40,629 nt of DNA from Acidobacteriota bacterium (lineage in GTDB: Bacteria; Acidobacteriota; Holophagae; Holophagales; Holophagaceae): the NCBI GenBank assembly GCA_021812805.1, contig JAKAMQ010000005.1, positions 1 to 40,629 of the forward strand, in the 5' to 3' direction. The position numbers were made by a program, and so were the translations under genes. Below, piece by piece: positions 27,758 to 35,647 of the stretch (position 1 is the stretch's first letter; every line of letters begins with the position of its first letter). The notes under the pieces were generated by a model. The model saw only the letters and a program-made list of their open reading frames with translations. It was not told the DNA's origin and searched no databases.

Positions 27758-28030
27758 TCGCCCCGCAAGGCCCGGCAACTCTTCCCGCCTGTAGCCCGAT
27801 GTCTGGCAGAACCGCTGGTTCACCTCGGGGATGACACCCCGCACATCCGAGATCGCGAAAAGGGTGGATTCATCCACGGTGTAGCGCAGATCCTCGAGGC
27901 GTTTCACCAACGCCAGCAGCCTGTGTTCCCGTCGCTCCGCTTCGGAGAGGTCCTGGGCGATGGTGGGGCAGTACAGCTGTCCCGAGGGATCGCGGTGGGC
28001 CACGATGACCTGGGACGTGGGGATCCCGCG
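27758..28030 (-). pseudogene. Decayed PAS/PAC sensor-domain fragment
   Basis: Between tlyA and the next gene, bases 27710-28270 hold no intact gene. On the minus strand one frame encodes recognisable PAS-repeat pieces: EGRGIPTSQVIVAHRD, then GQLYCPTIAQDLSEAERR (end of one PAC domain), then a linker LALVKRLEDLRYTVDE and the start of a second PAS domain, VDESTLFAISDVRGVI with QRFCQTSGYRREEL. Known PAS sequences of this type belong to histidine kinases or diguanylate cyclases. There is no kinase or output domain, no start signal, and the frame runs into the antisense of tlyA. It is a relic of a larger sensor gene. The rest of the gap shows nothing I can name. Confidence 0.65.
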
Positions 28031-28270
28031 GCCCTCACTCACGGTCGAGGGACGGGGTTTCCCCCACGCCAGGCGCCTTCGCTGCGTGCGGTGGAAATCC
28101 CATCCTCCACCACCTTCCGGGCCGCCTAGGCCGGGTGAGCGCCCGTCACCGGGCGCCCCGGTCCAGGAGCTGGCGCCGCTGCGATTCAGAAAGGGACAGG
28201 ACTCCTGGCCTATCTGAAGGACTATCGGCCGGCTGGATGACCGCATGAGCAGTGCGCCGGAAGGTCCGGG

Positions 28271-28726
28271 TCAGAGGGCCGGATCCAGCCAAGGCAGGAC
28301 GGCGCTGGGCTGGCCCGGAACCTCGCCCACGCGCACCGCCACGACGGCGATCCAGCCGGCGGGGCGGCGCAGGGCGCTGAGGTCCAGGACCACGGTCCCA
28401 CCGGGAGCGGGCAGGTCCGGCCGCCGCCGGTCAAGGACCACCTGGCCTCGGCTGAAGACCTCCTCGGGTGTGGGCCGGGTGAGGCCCAGGGGGAGGTACA
28501 GCACGCGAATCTGGTCCACGCCGGCCAGGACATCGTCCCGGATATCCCGGGTGGGCAGGGTGACGGCCAAGCGCCGCAGTCCGTCGAGGCGGACCCCCGG
28601 TGGCCGCGCGGCGGCCCGGGGGCGGGGGATGGGATCCCCCTTCCGTCCGCAGTGGACTGTCAAGAGGCCGAGGGTGAAGAGGAGCAGTGGCTTTGCTAGG
28701 CTGGAGGCACGCATCGCCCCCATCAT
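28271..28726 (-). CDS. Small lipoprotein of unknown function
   Basis: A 151-residue protein with a lipoprotein signal: hydrophobic core KPLLLFTLGLLTV and lipobox cysteine Cys26 in TVHCGRKGDP, so it should be lipid-anchored. GRKGDPIPRP after the cysteine is a common lipoprotein start. The rest has several short beta-like strands (DQIRVLYLPLGL, GQVVLDRR, GGTVVLDLSAL), possibly a fibronectin-type III-like fold. No motif indicates a function. The chosen start is the first of three candidates, placed seven bases after GGAG. It is divergent from the accC head, and its 5' coding end overlaps the likely accC promoter. Confidence 0.7.
   Translation of the reverse strand: MMGAMRASSLAKPLLLFTLGLLTVHCGRKGDPIPRPRAAARPPGVRLDGLRRLAVTLPTRDIRDDVLAGVDQIRVLYLPLGLTRPTPEEVFSRGQVVLDRRRPDLPAPGGTVVLDLSALRRPAGWIAVVAVRVGEVPGQPSAVLPWLDPAL
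28697..28702 (+). promoter_or_regulatory. Putative -10 box upstream of the accC region
   Basis: TAGGCT preceded by TTTGC lies 48 bases before the ATG of the duplicated accC head and inside the 5' coding part of the divergent lipoprotein. A clear -35 is not seen. If used, the transcript carries the duplicated head as a leader before accC. Confidence 0.25.
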
Positions 28727-28750
28727 GCCCGATCTCCCGAGGAACCCTCC

Positions 28751-28903
28751 ATGACTGTCACCAAAGTACTGATCGCGAACCGGGGCGAGATTGCGTGCCG
28801 AGTCATTCGGACCTGCCGGGAGATGCGAGGGCCCCTCCGCGAGCCCGCGCAGCGGGGAGCGGGAGCGCAGCGATCGGGGACCGGCATCGCGTCCTTGGCG
28901 TGA
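28751..28903 (+). pseudogene. Duplicated head of accC, readable as a 50-codon upstream ORF
   Basis: Bases 28751-28825 match the first 75 bases of accC (28946-29020) with four differences by my count, so the peptide begins MTVTKVLIANRGEIACRVIR like accC. After codon 25 the match ends abruptly and the frame runs through unrelated sequence to a TGA at 28901-28903. It has a good ribosome site (GAGGAACCCTCC), arguably better than that of accC itself. It is either a relic of a partial tandem duplication or insertion, or a translated leader. Confidence 0.85.
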
Positions 28904-28945
28904 CCGGGATGCTGGCCCAGGATGATCTGGACAAAGGATGGTGAT

Positions 28946-30439
28946 ATGGCCGTGACCAAAGTACTGATCGCGAACCGGGGCGAGATCGCGTGCCGAGTCA
29001 TTCGGACCTGCCGGGAGATGGGCATCAAGACGGTCGCGGTGTTCTCCGAGGCGGACCGCGCCGCTCTCCACGTGCGCATGGCGGACGAGGCCTACTGCAT
29101 CGGCCCCGCCCCGGCCCGGGAGAGCTACCTGGTGGTGGAGAAGCTGCTCGAGGTCTGCCGGCGCAGCGGCGCGGATGCCGTGCATCCCGGCTACGGTTTC
29201 CTCTCCGAGAATGCCGAAGCCGCCCGGGCCTTCGAGGCGGCGGGGGTGACTTTCATCGGCCCCCGGCCCGAATCCATCGTGAGCATGGGCTCCAAGACCG
29301 CGGCCCGCGAGGTGGCCATTGCCGCCGGTTGCCCCGTGGTGCCGGGGGTCCAGGAAACCATGAGCGACGAGGATCTGCTGGTGGCCTCCACCAAGATCGG
29401 CTTCCCTGTGATGCTCAAGGCGGCCATGGGCGGCGGCGGGAAGGGGATGCGCCTGGTCACGAAGCCCGAGGAGTTCGCCTCCTCCCTGGCCCGGGCCCGG
29501 GGCGAGGCCCTATCCTCCTTTGGCGACGACAGCGTGTATGTCGAGAAGGCCATCATCCAGCCGCGCCACATCGAGATCCAGATCTTCTCCGACGCCCACG
29601 GCAACCACGTCTACCTGCACGAACGGGAGTGTTCCGTCCAGCGCCGGCACCAGAAGGTCATCGAGGAGGCACCCAGTCCCCACGTGACGCCCGAGATGCG
29701 GAAGGCCATGGGCGAGGCGGCGCTGAAGGTGGCCCGGGCCGTGAACTACCGGGGTGCCGGGACCATCGAGTTCCTGGCGGATGCCGACCGCAACTTCTAC
29801 TTCCTGGAGATGAACACCCGCCTCCAGGTGGAGCATCCCGTCACCGAGTGGATCACGGGCCTCGACCTCGTGAAGTGGCAGATTTTGGTGGCCCGCGGCG
29901 AGAAGCTACCGCTCAGCCAGGAGCAGATCCCCCTGCATGGCTGGGCCATCGAGTGCCGCGTCTATGCTGAGGATCCGGACAAGAACTTCATGCCGAGTCC
30001 GGGCCGGATCACCTTCCTGAAGGCCCCCAGTGGCCGCAATGTGCGCGACGACAGCGGCGTCTACGAGGGCGCCGAGGTGCCCATGTTCTACGACCCCATG
30101 ATCAGCAAGCTGAGCACCTGGGGCCCCACGCGGTTGGAGGCCATTGACCGCATGCGGGCGGCCCTGGGCGAGTACCGCATCGGCGGAATCCGGCACAACA
30201 TCGCCTTCCACGAGGTGCTCATGGCGCACGAGCCCTTCCGCAAGGGCGATCTGCACACCGGCATGCTCGACAAACCCTTCTGGAAGAAGAAGGGGCCGGG
30301 GCCCGACCTGCGCTTCGCCGTGGCGGCGGCCCTCCTCCACGAGCTGGAGACCGAGGAACGGCGGGCCGCCCAGCCCGCTGGCTCCGGCGACGGGAAGCCC
30401 GATGCCTGGAAGCACTGGGGCCGGTTCAACCGGTTGTAG
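28946..30439 (+). CDS. accC: Biotin carboxylase subunit of an acyl-CoA carboxylase
   Basis: A 497-residue biotin carboxylase, longer than the about 450 of E. coli AccC. It carboxylates biotin on the carrier protein with ATP and bicarbonate. Visible are KVLIANRGEIACRVIRTCRE at the N-terminus, HPGYGFLSENA, the ATP-grasp glycine loop MGGGGKGMRLV, ECSVQRRHQK and the catalytic MNTRLQVEHPVTE. The C-terminal extension after PFWKKKGPGPDLR is charged and resembles propionyl/methylcrotonyl-CoA carboxylase alpha chains, here split from the carrier domain. Start at 28946 by homology with a weak AAAGGA site; an in-frame ATG at 28922 is possible. No carboxyltransferase gene is in the window. Confidence 0.93.
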   Translation: MAVTKVLIANRGEIACRVIRTCREMGIKTVAVFSEADRAALHVRMADEAYCIGPAPARESYLVVEKLLEVCRRSGADAVHPGYGFLSENAEAARAFEAAGVTFIGPRPESIVSMGSKTAAREVAIAAGCPVVPGVQETMSDEDLLVASTKIGFPVMLKAAMGGGGKGMRLVTKPEEFASSLARARGEALSSFGDDSVYVEKAIIQPRHIEIQIFSDAHGNHVYLHERECSVQRRHQKVIEEAPSPHVTPEMRKAMGEAALKVARAVNYRGAGTIEFLADADRNFYFLEMNTRLQVEHPVTEWITGLDLVKWQILVARGEKLPLSQEQIPLHGWAIECRVYAEDPDKNFMPSPGRITFLKAPSGRNVRDDSGVYEGAEVPMFYDPMISKLSTWGPTRLEAIDRMRAALGEYRIGGIRHNIAFHEVLMAHEPFRKGDLHTGMLDKPFWKKKGPGPDLRFAVAAALLHELETEERRAAQPAGSGDGKPDAWKHWGRFNRL

Positions 30440-30449
30440 GTAGAGCCCG

Positions 30450-30482
30450 ATGAGCACGCAACAGAAGCGAGGCGCTGAATGA
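30450..30482 (+). other. Possible 10-codon ORF overlapping the carrier-protein start
   Basis: ATG AGC ACG CAA CAG AAG CGA GGC GCT GAA TGA runs into the next start codon, overlapping as AATGA. It could couple translation between accC and the carrier gene; it may equally be chance. Confidence 0.25.
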
Positions 30483-31006
30483 AACGAACCCTGACGCTCG
30501 GCAAGGACTCGCACGAGGTGGAACTCCTCCACCAGGATGGGGCGCTGACCCTCGTCTGGGAGGGCAAGCCCCATCCCATTGATATCCGCGAAGTGGAGCC
30601 CGGCTGCTATTCCATCCTCATGGAGGGGCGTTCTGTGGAGGTGCTGCTGGATCCCGGCAAGTCACCGGATCTCGACAGCCACGCCTTCCGGGCCCTGGTT
30701 TCCGGCGGCATCTATGAGTTCTCCCTGGCGGATCCCCGGCGGGCCCTCCTGGCCGGTGGCGGGGTGGGCGCCGGGGCAGGTGGCACGCTGACCTCCCCCA
30801 TGCCGGGCAAGGTGGTCAAGCTGCTTGTGGCCGCCGGTGAGGCTGTCCAGGAAGGCCAGACCCTCCTCATCCTCGAAGCCATGAAAATGCAGAACGAGTA
30901 CAAGAGCCCCTCCGCGGGGACCGTATTGAAGCTGTACGTCCAGGAGGGGAGCACGGTCGAGACCGCTTCGCCGATGGTGGAACTGACGGCGACCGAGGCA
31001 AGCTAG
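30479..31006 (+). CDS. Biotin carboxyl carrier protein of an acyl-CoA carboxylase
   Basis: A 175-residue carrier. The C-terminal biotinyl domain (about residues 103-172) has TSPMPGKVVKLLV and the biotin attachment motif EAMKM with Lys136. The N-terminal 90 residues (LTLGKDSHEVELL, PIDIREVEPGCYSILMEGRS) resemble the BT linker domain that joins the biotin carboxylase to the carboxyltransferase in propionyl/methylcrotonyl-CoA carboxylases. A glycine/alanine linker separates the two. With accC 39 bases upstream it forms a split alpha chain of an acyl-CoA carboxylase; the beta subunit must lie elsewhere. A palindrome follows the stop. Confidence 0.9.
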   Translation: MKRTLTLGKDSHEVELLHQDGALTLVWEGKPHPIDIREVEPGCYSILMEGRSVEVLLDPGKSPDLDSHAFRALVSGGIYEFSLADPRRALLAGGGVGAGAGGTLTSPMPGKVVKLLVAAGEAVQEGQTLLILEAMKMQNEYKSPSAGTVLKLYVQEGSTVETASPMVELTATEAS

Positions 31007-31016
31007 CGGGGTGTCC

Positions 31017-31039
31017 GCGTATCCGCGAAGCGGATACGC
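31017..31039. repeat. Short palindrome, family R2, copy 2
   Basis: GCGTATCCGC (31017-31026) and GCGGATACGC (31030-31039) form a perfect 10-bp stem with a GAA loop. The inner 8 bp are identical to the palindrome at 4269-4287. It lies ten bases after the biotin carrier gene and may act as a terminator. Confidence 0.7.
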
Positions 31040-31088
31040 AAGCAGATTAAGAACGAGCGTGAATCATTTCCTATAGGTCCTCTTTCTA

Positions 31089-31116
31089 TTGCATCGTGGG
31101 TATTAAGCGCTATCCT
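31089..31116 (+). promoter_or_regulatory. Putative promoter of the OmpA-family gene
   Basis: TTGCAT (31089-31094) and TATCCT (31111-31116) are 16 bases apart, in the most AT-rich stretch of the neighbourhood, and end 44 bases before the ATG. The predicted start of transcription lies just before a 17-base palindrome. Confidence 0.4.
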
Positions 31117-31126
31117 CGGCCTGGAA

Positions 31127-31143
31127 TCCATGATTCTCATGGA
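31127..31143. promoter_or_regulatory. 17-base palindrome in the leader of the OmpA-family gene
   Basis: TCCATGA (31127-31133) and TCATGGA (31137-31143) are exact inverse arms around TTC. It sits near the predicted transcription start and could be an operator or a small leader hairpin. Confidence 0.35.
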
Positions 31144-31160
31144 ACCAATGCGGAGGATCT

Positions 31161-32276
31161 ATGAAACGAATCTTCCTGCTATTGCTCGCCGGGGCGACGG
31201 TGACCCTGCAGGCACAGCAAGACCGGGGCTGGGTGGCTGCCCATCTCGGCCAGACCACGTTTGAGAGTGGATCCCACCTCAAGGACGAAATGCACTATGG
31301 GTTGGGCGGCGGCTACTGGATCACGGACCGCTGGGGGCTGGACCTGCGCGCCCTGCGGAGTGACCTGAAAGCTGACGTTCCGGGCGCGCCCACGGGCAAG
31401 GAAGCCCATCTCCTCCTGTCCGGCCTGTTCAATCTCCGTCCTGGCGCCGAGAACTGGTATCCCTACCTCGCCGCAGGTATCGGCGGCACGATGGTGGGCT
31501 CTACCTATTCCCCCAGCGGGGATCGCACCACCCGCCTCAATTACCACGGGGGCATCGGCGTGATGGGCTGGCTGGCCGACCACGTCATGCTCGACCTGAA
31601 TGCCAAGGCCGTGCGCGTGGAGCTGCCCACGTCCCGCACGGAGTACCTGGCCACGTTGGGCCTGGGCTACACGTGGGGAGGTGGACCCAAGGCCGCGCCT
31701 GCGCCCGAGCCGGCCCCAGCCCCGGCGCCCGAGCCGAAGCCGGAGCCTGTGGCGCCTCCTCCGCCGCCGCCGCCGCCTCCTCCTCCCCCGCCGCCGCCCG
31801 CGCCGCCGCAGGAAGAAGCCCAGCCTGCACCGCCTCCACCCGCCAAGATTGTGCTGGACGAAGCGCTCCTGCATTTCGCCAATGGCAAAGCCAACGTGGA
31901 TGCCGCCGGCACCGCCGCCATCCAGAAGGTGGCGGACAGCCTGAAGGCCTATCACGGCGACTACAGTCTGGTGGTCACCGGCTATACCTCCTCGGTGGGG
32001 AGCAAGGCCTTCAACAAGGCTCTTAGCAAGCGCCGGGCCGACGCGGTGGCCAAGGTGCTCGAGGATTCCGGTATCCCGAAGGACCGCGTGACCACAGCCG
32101 GCGCAGGGCCTGACAACCCCGTGGCCGACAATGCCACCCGGGAAGGCCAGGCCAAGAACCGTCGCGTCGAGATTGACGTGAAGGTGAAGGATGCCCAGGC
32201 GGAGGTCCGCAAGACCGTGACCGACGTGGTGGAAACAGCGGCGCCTGCCAAGAAGAAGGGCGGCCCCGCCAAGTAG
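31161..32276 (+). CDS. OmpA-family outer-membrane protein
   Basis: A 371-residue protein. A signal peptide (core FLLLLAGATVTL, cleavage near residue 18-19) is followed by an about 150-residue beta-barrel domain (GLGGGYWITDRWGLDLR, AAGIGGTMVGSTY). A proline-rich linker has alternating Pro-Ala/Pro-Glu and a run of 15 prolines (199-213). The C-terminal OmpA domain (about 235-350) ends in a lysine-rich tail. OmpA proteins tie the outer membrane to peptidoglycan. The conserved binding arginine pair is present (Arg291-Arg292 in LSKRRADAV), but the usual Asp of GHTD is Ser277 (GYTSS), so binding to diaminopimelate may be altered. CGGAGG precedes the ATG. Confidence 0.9.
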   Translation: MKRIFLLLLAGATVTLQAQQDRGWVAAHLGQTTFESGSHLKDEMHYGLGGGYWITDRWGLDLRALRSDLKADVPGAPTGKEAHLLLSGLFNLRPGAENWYPYLAAGIGGTMVGSTYSPSGDRTTRLNYHGGIGVMGWLADHVMLDLNAKAVRVELPTSRTEYLATLGLGYTWGGGPKAAPAPEPAPAPAPEPKPEPVAPPPPPPPPPPPPPPPAPPQEEAQPAPPPPAKIVLDEALLHFANGKANVDAAGTAAIQKVADSLKAYHGDYSLVVTGYTSSVGSKAFNKALSKRRADAVAKVLEDSGIPKDRVTTAGAGPDNPVADNATREGQAKNRRVEIDVKVKDAQAEVRKTVTDVVETAAPAKKKGGPAK

Positions 32277-32339
32277 TCTGAGGGTTCATGCATGGGCGGG
32301 AGGCTTCCGGGCCTCCTGCCTCTTTTCCAGGAGGATCCG

Positions 32340-32732
32340 GTGTCCCTGAAAGACGAATTCAAGGCCTTCATCATGAAGGGCAACGTGGTGGATCTGGCCG
32401 TGGCCGTGGTGGTGGGCGCGGCCTTCAGCAAGATCGTGTCCGCTTTCGTGGATGGCATGGTCATGCCGCTGGTGAGCTACGTCCTTCCCGCGAACATGCA
32501 GTGGGAGCAGTGGGTGCTGGGGAAGTTCCGGATCGGGGCTGTGCTGGGCGCCACGCTGAATTTCCTCATCATCGCCCTCGTGGTCTTCCTGGTGCTGGTG
32601 AAGTTCCTGGGGCGGTTCATGCAGAAGAAGGAGGCGCCCGCCGTGCCCACCACCAAGGAGTGCCCGGCCTGCCTGGAACAGGTGCCCCTCAAGGCCACCC
32701 GCTGCAAGTACTGCACCAGCCAGTTGACCTGA
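32340..32732 (+). CDS. mscL: Large-conductance mechanosensitive channel MscL with zinc ribbon
   Basis: A 130-residue MscL, an inner-membrane channel opened by membrane tension on osmotic downshift. The N-terminal amphipathic helix and first membrane helix read LKDEFKAFIMKGNVVDLAVA and the second helix is FLIIALVVFLVLVKFLG. Instead of the usual C-terminal helix alone, the protein ends with a zinc-ribbon (ECPACLEQVPLKATRCKYC, two CxxC knuckles). A GTG start at 32340 is chosen because CAGGAGG is upstream and the N-terminus then matches the family; an upstream ATG would add 16 residues that are not family-like. Confidence 0.9.
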   Translation: MSLKDEFKAFIMKGNVVDLAVAVVVGAAFSKIVSAFVDGMVMPLVSYVLPANMQWEQWVLGKFRIGAVLGATLNFLIIALVVFLVLVKFLGRFMQKKEAPAVPTTKECPACLEQVPLKATRCKYCTSQLT

Positions 32733-32758
32733 GGAACCCGGATCGTACGCCTGTCGGG

Positions 32759-32776
32759 GGGCCCGTCCGCGGGCCC
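32759..32776. terminator. GC-rich hairpin after mscL
   Basis: GGGCCCG (32759-32765) and CGGGCCC (32770-32776) pair around TCCG, followed by TTCC. It lies between mscL and ileS and may end mscL transcripts. There is no T-run. Confidence 0.45.
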
Positions 32777-32866
32777 TTCCGCTTGTGGGGCGGGCTTCTC
32801 CATGCTGAACTGATCCTTCAACCTCAGGGGCGCTCGGGTGCGCTCCTCCGACGCACGAGGGCGCCG

Positions 32867-35647
32867 ATGAGCGACCAGGCCCAGGCTAAGAAATACCCCG
32901 TCTTCCTGCCGAAGACGGATTTCCCCATGAAGGCGGACCTCCCGCAGCGCGAGCCGAAGCGGCTCGAGCGCTGGAAGGCCGACCATCTCTACGAGCGCAT
33001 CCAGGCCCGCCGGGCGAAGGATGGCAAGGGGAGGGCGATCCTGCACGATGGCCCGCCCTACGCCAACGGCGCCATCCACATGGGGCACGCCCTCAACAAG
33101 ATCCTCAAGGACATCGTGGTGAAGTCCCGCTCCATGGAGGGCTTCGCCTCGCCCTACGTGCCCGGCTGGGACTGCCATGGACTGCCCATCGAGCACGCCG
33201 TCGAGAAGGATCTGGGCCCCAAGCGGCGCGAGCTGAGCCGGGCCGACTTCCTGCAGAAGTGCCGGGCCTACGCCCAGAAGTGGATTGACACCCAGCGCAC
33301 GGCCTTCCAGCGCCTCGGTGTGCTGGGCGCCTGGGAGACACCCTACCTCACCATGGAGCCCCGCTACGAGGCCGAGGTGGTGCGCCAGCTGGCGCGGCTG
33401 TTCGAGCGCGGCGTCGTCACCCGCAAGCTGAAGGTCGTCCACTGGAGCTACGGTGCCCGCACGGCCCTGGCCGAAGCCGAGGTGGAATACGCCGACCGGA
33501 CCAGCCCCGCCATCACCGTGGCTTTCCCCGTGCCCGATGCGGAGGCGAAGCGCCTGGAACTGCCCACGCCGCTGTTCCTTCCCATCTGGACCACCACGCC
33601 GTGGACCCTGCCCAGCAACCTCGCCGTGGCCATGCACCCCGACCTGGAGTACGCCGTCGTGCGGGATGGCGGCCAGCACTACCTCGTGGCCGTGACCCTC
33701 CGTGAGGACTTCGCGAAGAAACTGGGCCACGACCTGCACACGGTGGAGATCCGCAAGGGGAAGGAGTTCCAGACCCTCGTGGCGCGGCACCCCTGGCTCG
33801 ACCGCCGAAGCCCCGTGCTGCTGGGCGACCACGTCACCGCCGACACCGGCACCGGTCTGGTGCACACCGCACCGGATCATGGTGTGGATGACTTCAACCT
33901 GGCCCATCATCTCGGCCTGCTCCAGCTCGTGGGGCCCGATGGCCGCTTCTTGCCCGCGGTCCAGGATCCCGAGCTGGAGGGGAAGAACATCTTCGAGGCC
34001 AATCCTCTGGTGGTGGAGCGCCTGCGGCGGGATGGCAGCCTCCTGCACGAGGAGAGCCTCACCCACAGCTATCCCCACTGCTGGCGCACCAAGACCCCCA
34101 TCCTCTTCAGGGCCACCGAGCAGTGGTTCATCACCATGGATTCGGAGCTGAATGGCAAGGGGCGCAGTCTCCGCGAACTAGGCCTGGAGGGCGTCGAAGC
34201 CACCCAGTGGGTGCCGGCCCAGGGCGAAAACCGCATCTACGCCATGATCGAGGGACGACCCGACTGGTGCATCAGCCGCCAGCGCGCCTGGGGCACTCCC
34301 ATCACCGTGCTCCGCTGCGAGGCTTGCGGCGAACCGCTGGTGCATCCCTCCATCTTCGAAAAGGCCGCCGCGGCCATCGAGCAGGGGGGCATCGAGGCCT
34401 GGTCCGATCTGCCCGTGGCCGACCTGGTTCCTGCCGGGGCCCGCTGCGCTTGCGGCTCCACTGCCTTCCAGAAGGAGACGGACATCCTGGACGTCTGGAT
34501 TGATTCCGGCGTGAGCGCCACGGTGGTCTGCGCCTCCCATCCGGAGCTGAAGCCGGAGGACTACGGGACATTCATCTACCTGGAGGGATCGGACCAGCAC
34601 CGGGGCTGGTTCCACAGCTCCCTGCTCTTCAACCTGGCCGCCAGCGGCGAGAAGCCCTATACCCAGGTTGTCACCCACGGCTTCGTGCTGGATGGCAAGG
34701 GACAGAAAATGTCCAAAAGCCTCGGGAATGTCATCACCCCCGAGGAGATCCTCAAGACCCTGGGCGCCGACATCCTGCGCTGGTGGACCGCCAGCTGCGA
34801 CTACAGCGAGGACATGCGCATCTCCAAGGAGATCCTCGATCGCAATGCGGACGCCTACCGGAAGATCCGCAACACCCTGCGCTTCCTTCTGGGCGCCCTG
34901 GACGGGTTCGATCCGGCCAAGGACACCGTGCCGGAGCCAGAGCTCGCCCCCTTGGACCGCTGGGTGCTGGCCGCCTTCGGCCGCCTGGCCGGTGAGGTGC
35001 GGGAGGCCTACACCGAGTTCCGCTTCCACGACGCGACCCAGGCTCTGCACGGCTTCTGCCAGCTGGAGCTCTCGGGCCGCTACTTCGAGATCGTCAAGGA
35101 CCGGCTCTACTGCGATGCCCTGGGTTCCCCCCGCCGCCGCAGTTGCCGCCACACCTGCCGCGAGCTGGCCATGGGTCTCTGCCAGCTGCTGGCCCCCGTC
35201 ATGAGCTTCACCGCCGACGAGGCCTGGGAGGCCATCCCCGGCGTCGCGGGGAGCGTGCATGAGCAGGTGTTCCCGGACACCAAGGCGGCCGCTGTTGAAG
35301 CGAAGTGGGAAAAGCTCTGGGAAGTTCGCGAGGCCGTACAGGCGGCGATGGAGCCCTTGAGGGTCGCGAAGGCCGTGGGCACCAGCCTGGATGCTGAGGC
35401 ACAGATCACCCTGAAGAACCAGGCGGATTGGGACTTGCTGGACGGTGTCGGAGAACCTCTTGATGAACTTCTTGTCATCTCGGGTCTCACTCGAATCGTG
35501 GACCCAAGCGTGAACTTCCCTCCGGGTGTGATCGCGGGTGCCCATACAGGACTTAAGTGCCCCCGCTGCTGGAACCACAAGGGCGGCCACGGGAAGGGCG
35601 ACGATGCGGCCCTCTGCGCGCGCTGCGCCGCCGTGGTGGAGGCCTGA
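32867..35647 (+). CDS. ileS: Isoleucyl-tRNA synthetase
   Basis: A 926-residue bacterial-type IleRS that charges tRNA-Ile and edits misactivated valine. The HIGH motif is HMGH (His71) in GAIHMGHALNKIL, KMSKS is at 614-618, and the CP1 editing region has TTPWTLPSNLAV. The C-terminal zinc finger CPRCWNH...CARC ends the protein as in eubacterial type I IleRS. The open frame extends far upstream, but ATG 32867 starts the family-like sequence (KKYPVFLPKTDFPMKADL). The Shine-Dalgarno (CGAGGGCG) is modest. Its stop overlaps the lspA start (TGATG), a common ileS-lspA pairing. Confidence 0.97.
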   Translation: MSDQAQAKKYPVFLPKTDFPMKADLPQREPKRLERWKADHLYERIQARRAKDGKGRAILHDGPPYANGAIHMGHALNKILKDIVVKSRSMEGFASPYVPGWDCHGLPIEHAVEKDLGPKRRELSRADFLQKCRAYAQKWIDTQRTAFQRLGVLGAWETPYLTMEPRYEAEVVRQLARLFERGVVTRKLKVVHWSYGARTALAEAEVEYADRTSPAITVAFPVPDAEAKRLELPTPLFLPIWTTTPWTLPSNLAVAMHPDLEYAVVRDGGQHYLVAVTLREDFAKKLGHDLHTVEIRKGKEFQTLVARHPWLDRRSPVLLGDHVTADTGTGLVHTAPDHGVDDFNLAHHLGLLQLVGPDGRFLPAVQDPELEGKNIFEANPLVVERLRRDGSLLHEESLTHSYPHCWRTKTPILFRATEQWFITMDSELNGKGRSLRELGLEGVEATQWVPAQGENRIYAMIEGRPDWCISRQRAWGTPITVLRCEACGEPLVHPSIFEKAAAAIEQGGIEAWSDLPVADLVPAGARCACGSTAFQKETDILDVWIDSGVSATVVCASHPELKPEDYGTFIYLEGSDQHRGWFHSSLLFNLAASGEKPYTQVVTHGFVLDGKGQKMSKSLGNVITPEEILKTLGADILRWWTASCDYSEDMRISKEILDRNADAYRKIRNTLRFLLGALDGFDPAKDTVPEPELAPLDRWVLAAFGRLAGEVREAYTEFRFHDATQALHGFCQLELSGRYFEIVKDRLYCDALGSPRRRSCRHTCRELAMGLCQLLAPVMSFTADEAWEAIPGVAGSVHEQVFPDTKAAAVEAKWEKLWEVREAVQAAMEPLRVAKAVGTSLDAEAQITLKNQADWDLLDGVGEPLDELLVISGLTRIVDPSVNFPPGVIAGAHTGLKCPRCWNHKGGHGKGDDAALCARCAAVVEA

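Noticed and set aside
28826-28945. Insertion sequence between the two accC heads
   Set aside because: The insert is only 120 bases with no terminal inverted repeats or transposase; kept as an unexplained insert in the findings.
32288-32866. Extending ileS upstream to 32288
   Set aside because: That part overlaps mscL in another frame and is not IleRS-like; the family sequence starts at 32867.
32733-32866. T-box riboswitch before ileS
   Set aside because: No T-box sequence or specifier hairpin seen; only a short GC-rich hairpin.
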